This document shows positions 63,715 to 64,000 of a stretch of 64,000 nt of DNA, one piece after another; position 1 is the first letter of the stretch, and every line of letters starts with the position of its first letter. The stretch is taken from NCBI GenBank assembly GCA_035638255.1, contig DASRAJ010000155.1:1-64000 (forward strand), given 5' to 3'. The notes under the pieces were generated by a model. It did no database searches. It worked only from the letters and a program-made list of their open reading frames with translations, and was not told where the DNA came from. Source of the stretch: DASRAJ01 sp035638255 (GTDB lineage Bacteria > Bacteroidota > Bacteroidia > Chitinophagales > UBA10324). The position numbers and the translations under genes were made by a program.

Positions 63715-64000
63715 ATGTTAGCACAAGGAACTTTAGCACCGGATTTTGAACTCTATTGCACACCTGATCAGAAATTAAAATTGAGTGAATTACTCGGTAA
63801 AAAAATTATCCTCACATTTTATCCGGCGGACTGGAGTCCCGTATGCAGCGATGAATTATCTCTTTACAATGAAACGATGAAAATTTTTTCTAAGCATCAT
63901 GCACAGTTAATAGGTATTTCGGTTGACAGCAAATGGTCTCATTTAGCATTTAGCGATAGTCGCAAGTTTCATTTCCCGTTGCTTGCAGATTTTGAGCCGA
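63715..64000 (+). CDS. Peroxiredoxin (AhpC/TSA family), N-terminal part (runs off the window)
   Basis: The frame from ATG 63715 gives MLAQGTLAPDFELYCTPDQK then FYPADWSPVCSDELSLYNET, with the peroxidatic Cys in the P-x-x-x-(T/S)-x-x-C context (PADWSPVC), and LIGISVDSKWSHLAFSDSRK. It reduces hydrogen peroxide or organic peroxides. About 95 residues are visible, and the resolving Cys, if any, lies beyond the end. It is likely cotranscribed with the flavin monooxygenase. Confidence 0.9.
   Translation, partial: MLAQGTLAPDFELYCTPDQKLKLSELLGKKIILTFYPADWSPVCSDELSLYNETMKIFSKHHAQLIGISVDSKWSHLAFSDSRKFHFPLLADFEP

Overview
The window looks like chromosome from a member of the Bacteroidota, probably an uncultured environmental relative of the Chitinophagales/Saprospiria. 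Three things point there: promoter -7 boxes of the TAnnTTTG type (for example before rpsA), many secreted proteins ending in type IX secretion (T9SS) type A or type B sorting domains, and housekeeping proteins of Bacteroidota type (a short RpoD, the START-like protein next to an LptF/G permease, S1 with acidic tails).

Layout. Positions 1-18.8 kb are mainly housekeeping: the start of rpoD (minus strand), a START-like protein, an LptF/G permease, smc, an AbiEii-type toxin with a DUF6922-like partner, rpsA with a clear promoter and terminator, an EVE protein, an LpxL-type acyltransferase, a secreted alpha/beta hydrolase, dxr, a RseP-type protease and hscB. A tRNA-Leu(CAA) at 18.74 kb is followed directly by a tyrosine-recombinase-like integrase and about 0.8 kb of structured non-coding DNA, which is the signature of an island boundary. 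From 21.0 to 30.9 kb come secreted proteins, including a 2656-residue mosaic that joins an ice-binding-like (DUF3494) module to a clan GH-A-like glycosidase module, a beta-helix and a T9SS tail.

The most interesting part is 31.0-47.6 kb, a type I restriction-modification locus (hsdR, hsdM, hsdS) carrying additional genes at its internal and 3' gene borders. Between hsdR and hsdM lie a nitrilase-fold protein and a Rad50/SbcC-like ATPase in a tight operon, then a truncated second copy of the hsdM 5' end, then a membrane-anchored nSTAND-like NTPase, then intact hsdM. Downstream of hsdS there are three single-gene units (a membrane protein, an Mrr-like nuclease and an unknown protein), each closed by another copy of the last 44 bp of hsdS. 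Differences between the copies are mostly synonymous, so they seem to come from different functional hsd alleles. This resembles a gene-cassette array that uses hsd gene ends as recombination sites. A remnant of another, EcoR124-like HsdR C-terminus lies at the far end.

From 47.6 to 60.2 kb the window is dominated by T9SS cargo (propellers, SprB/PKD-like modules, types A and B tails) with decayed pieces, and a ribbon-helix-helix gene whose promoter and 5' end are tandemly duplicated around perfect palindromes. The last part holds a GyrI-like protein, a probable R-S-ExE ADP-ribosyltransferase, a lipoprotein, a luciferase-like flavin monooxygenase and the start of a peroxiredoxin. Palindromic interspersed repeats occur between genes and, in two places, in frame inside hsdR.
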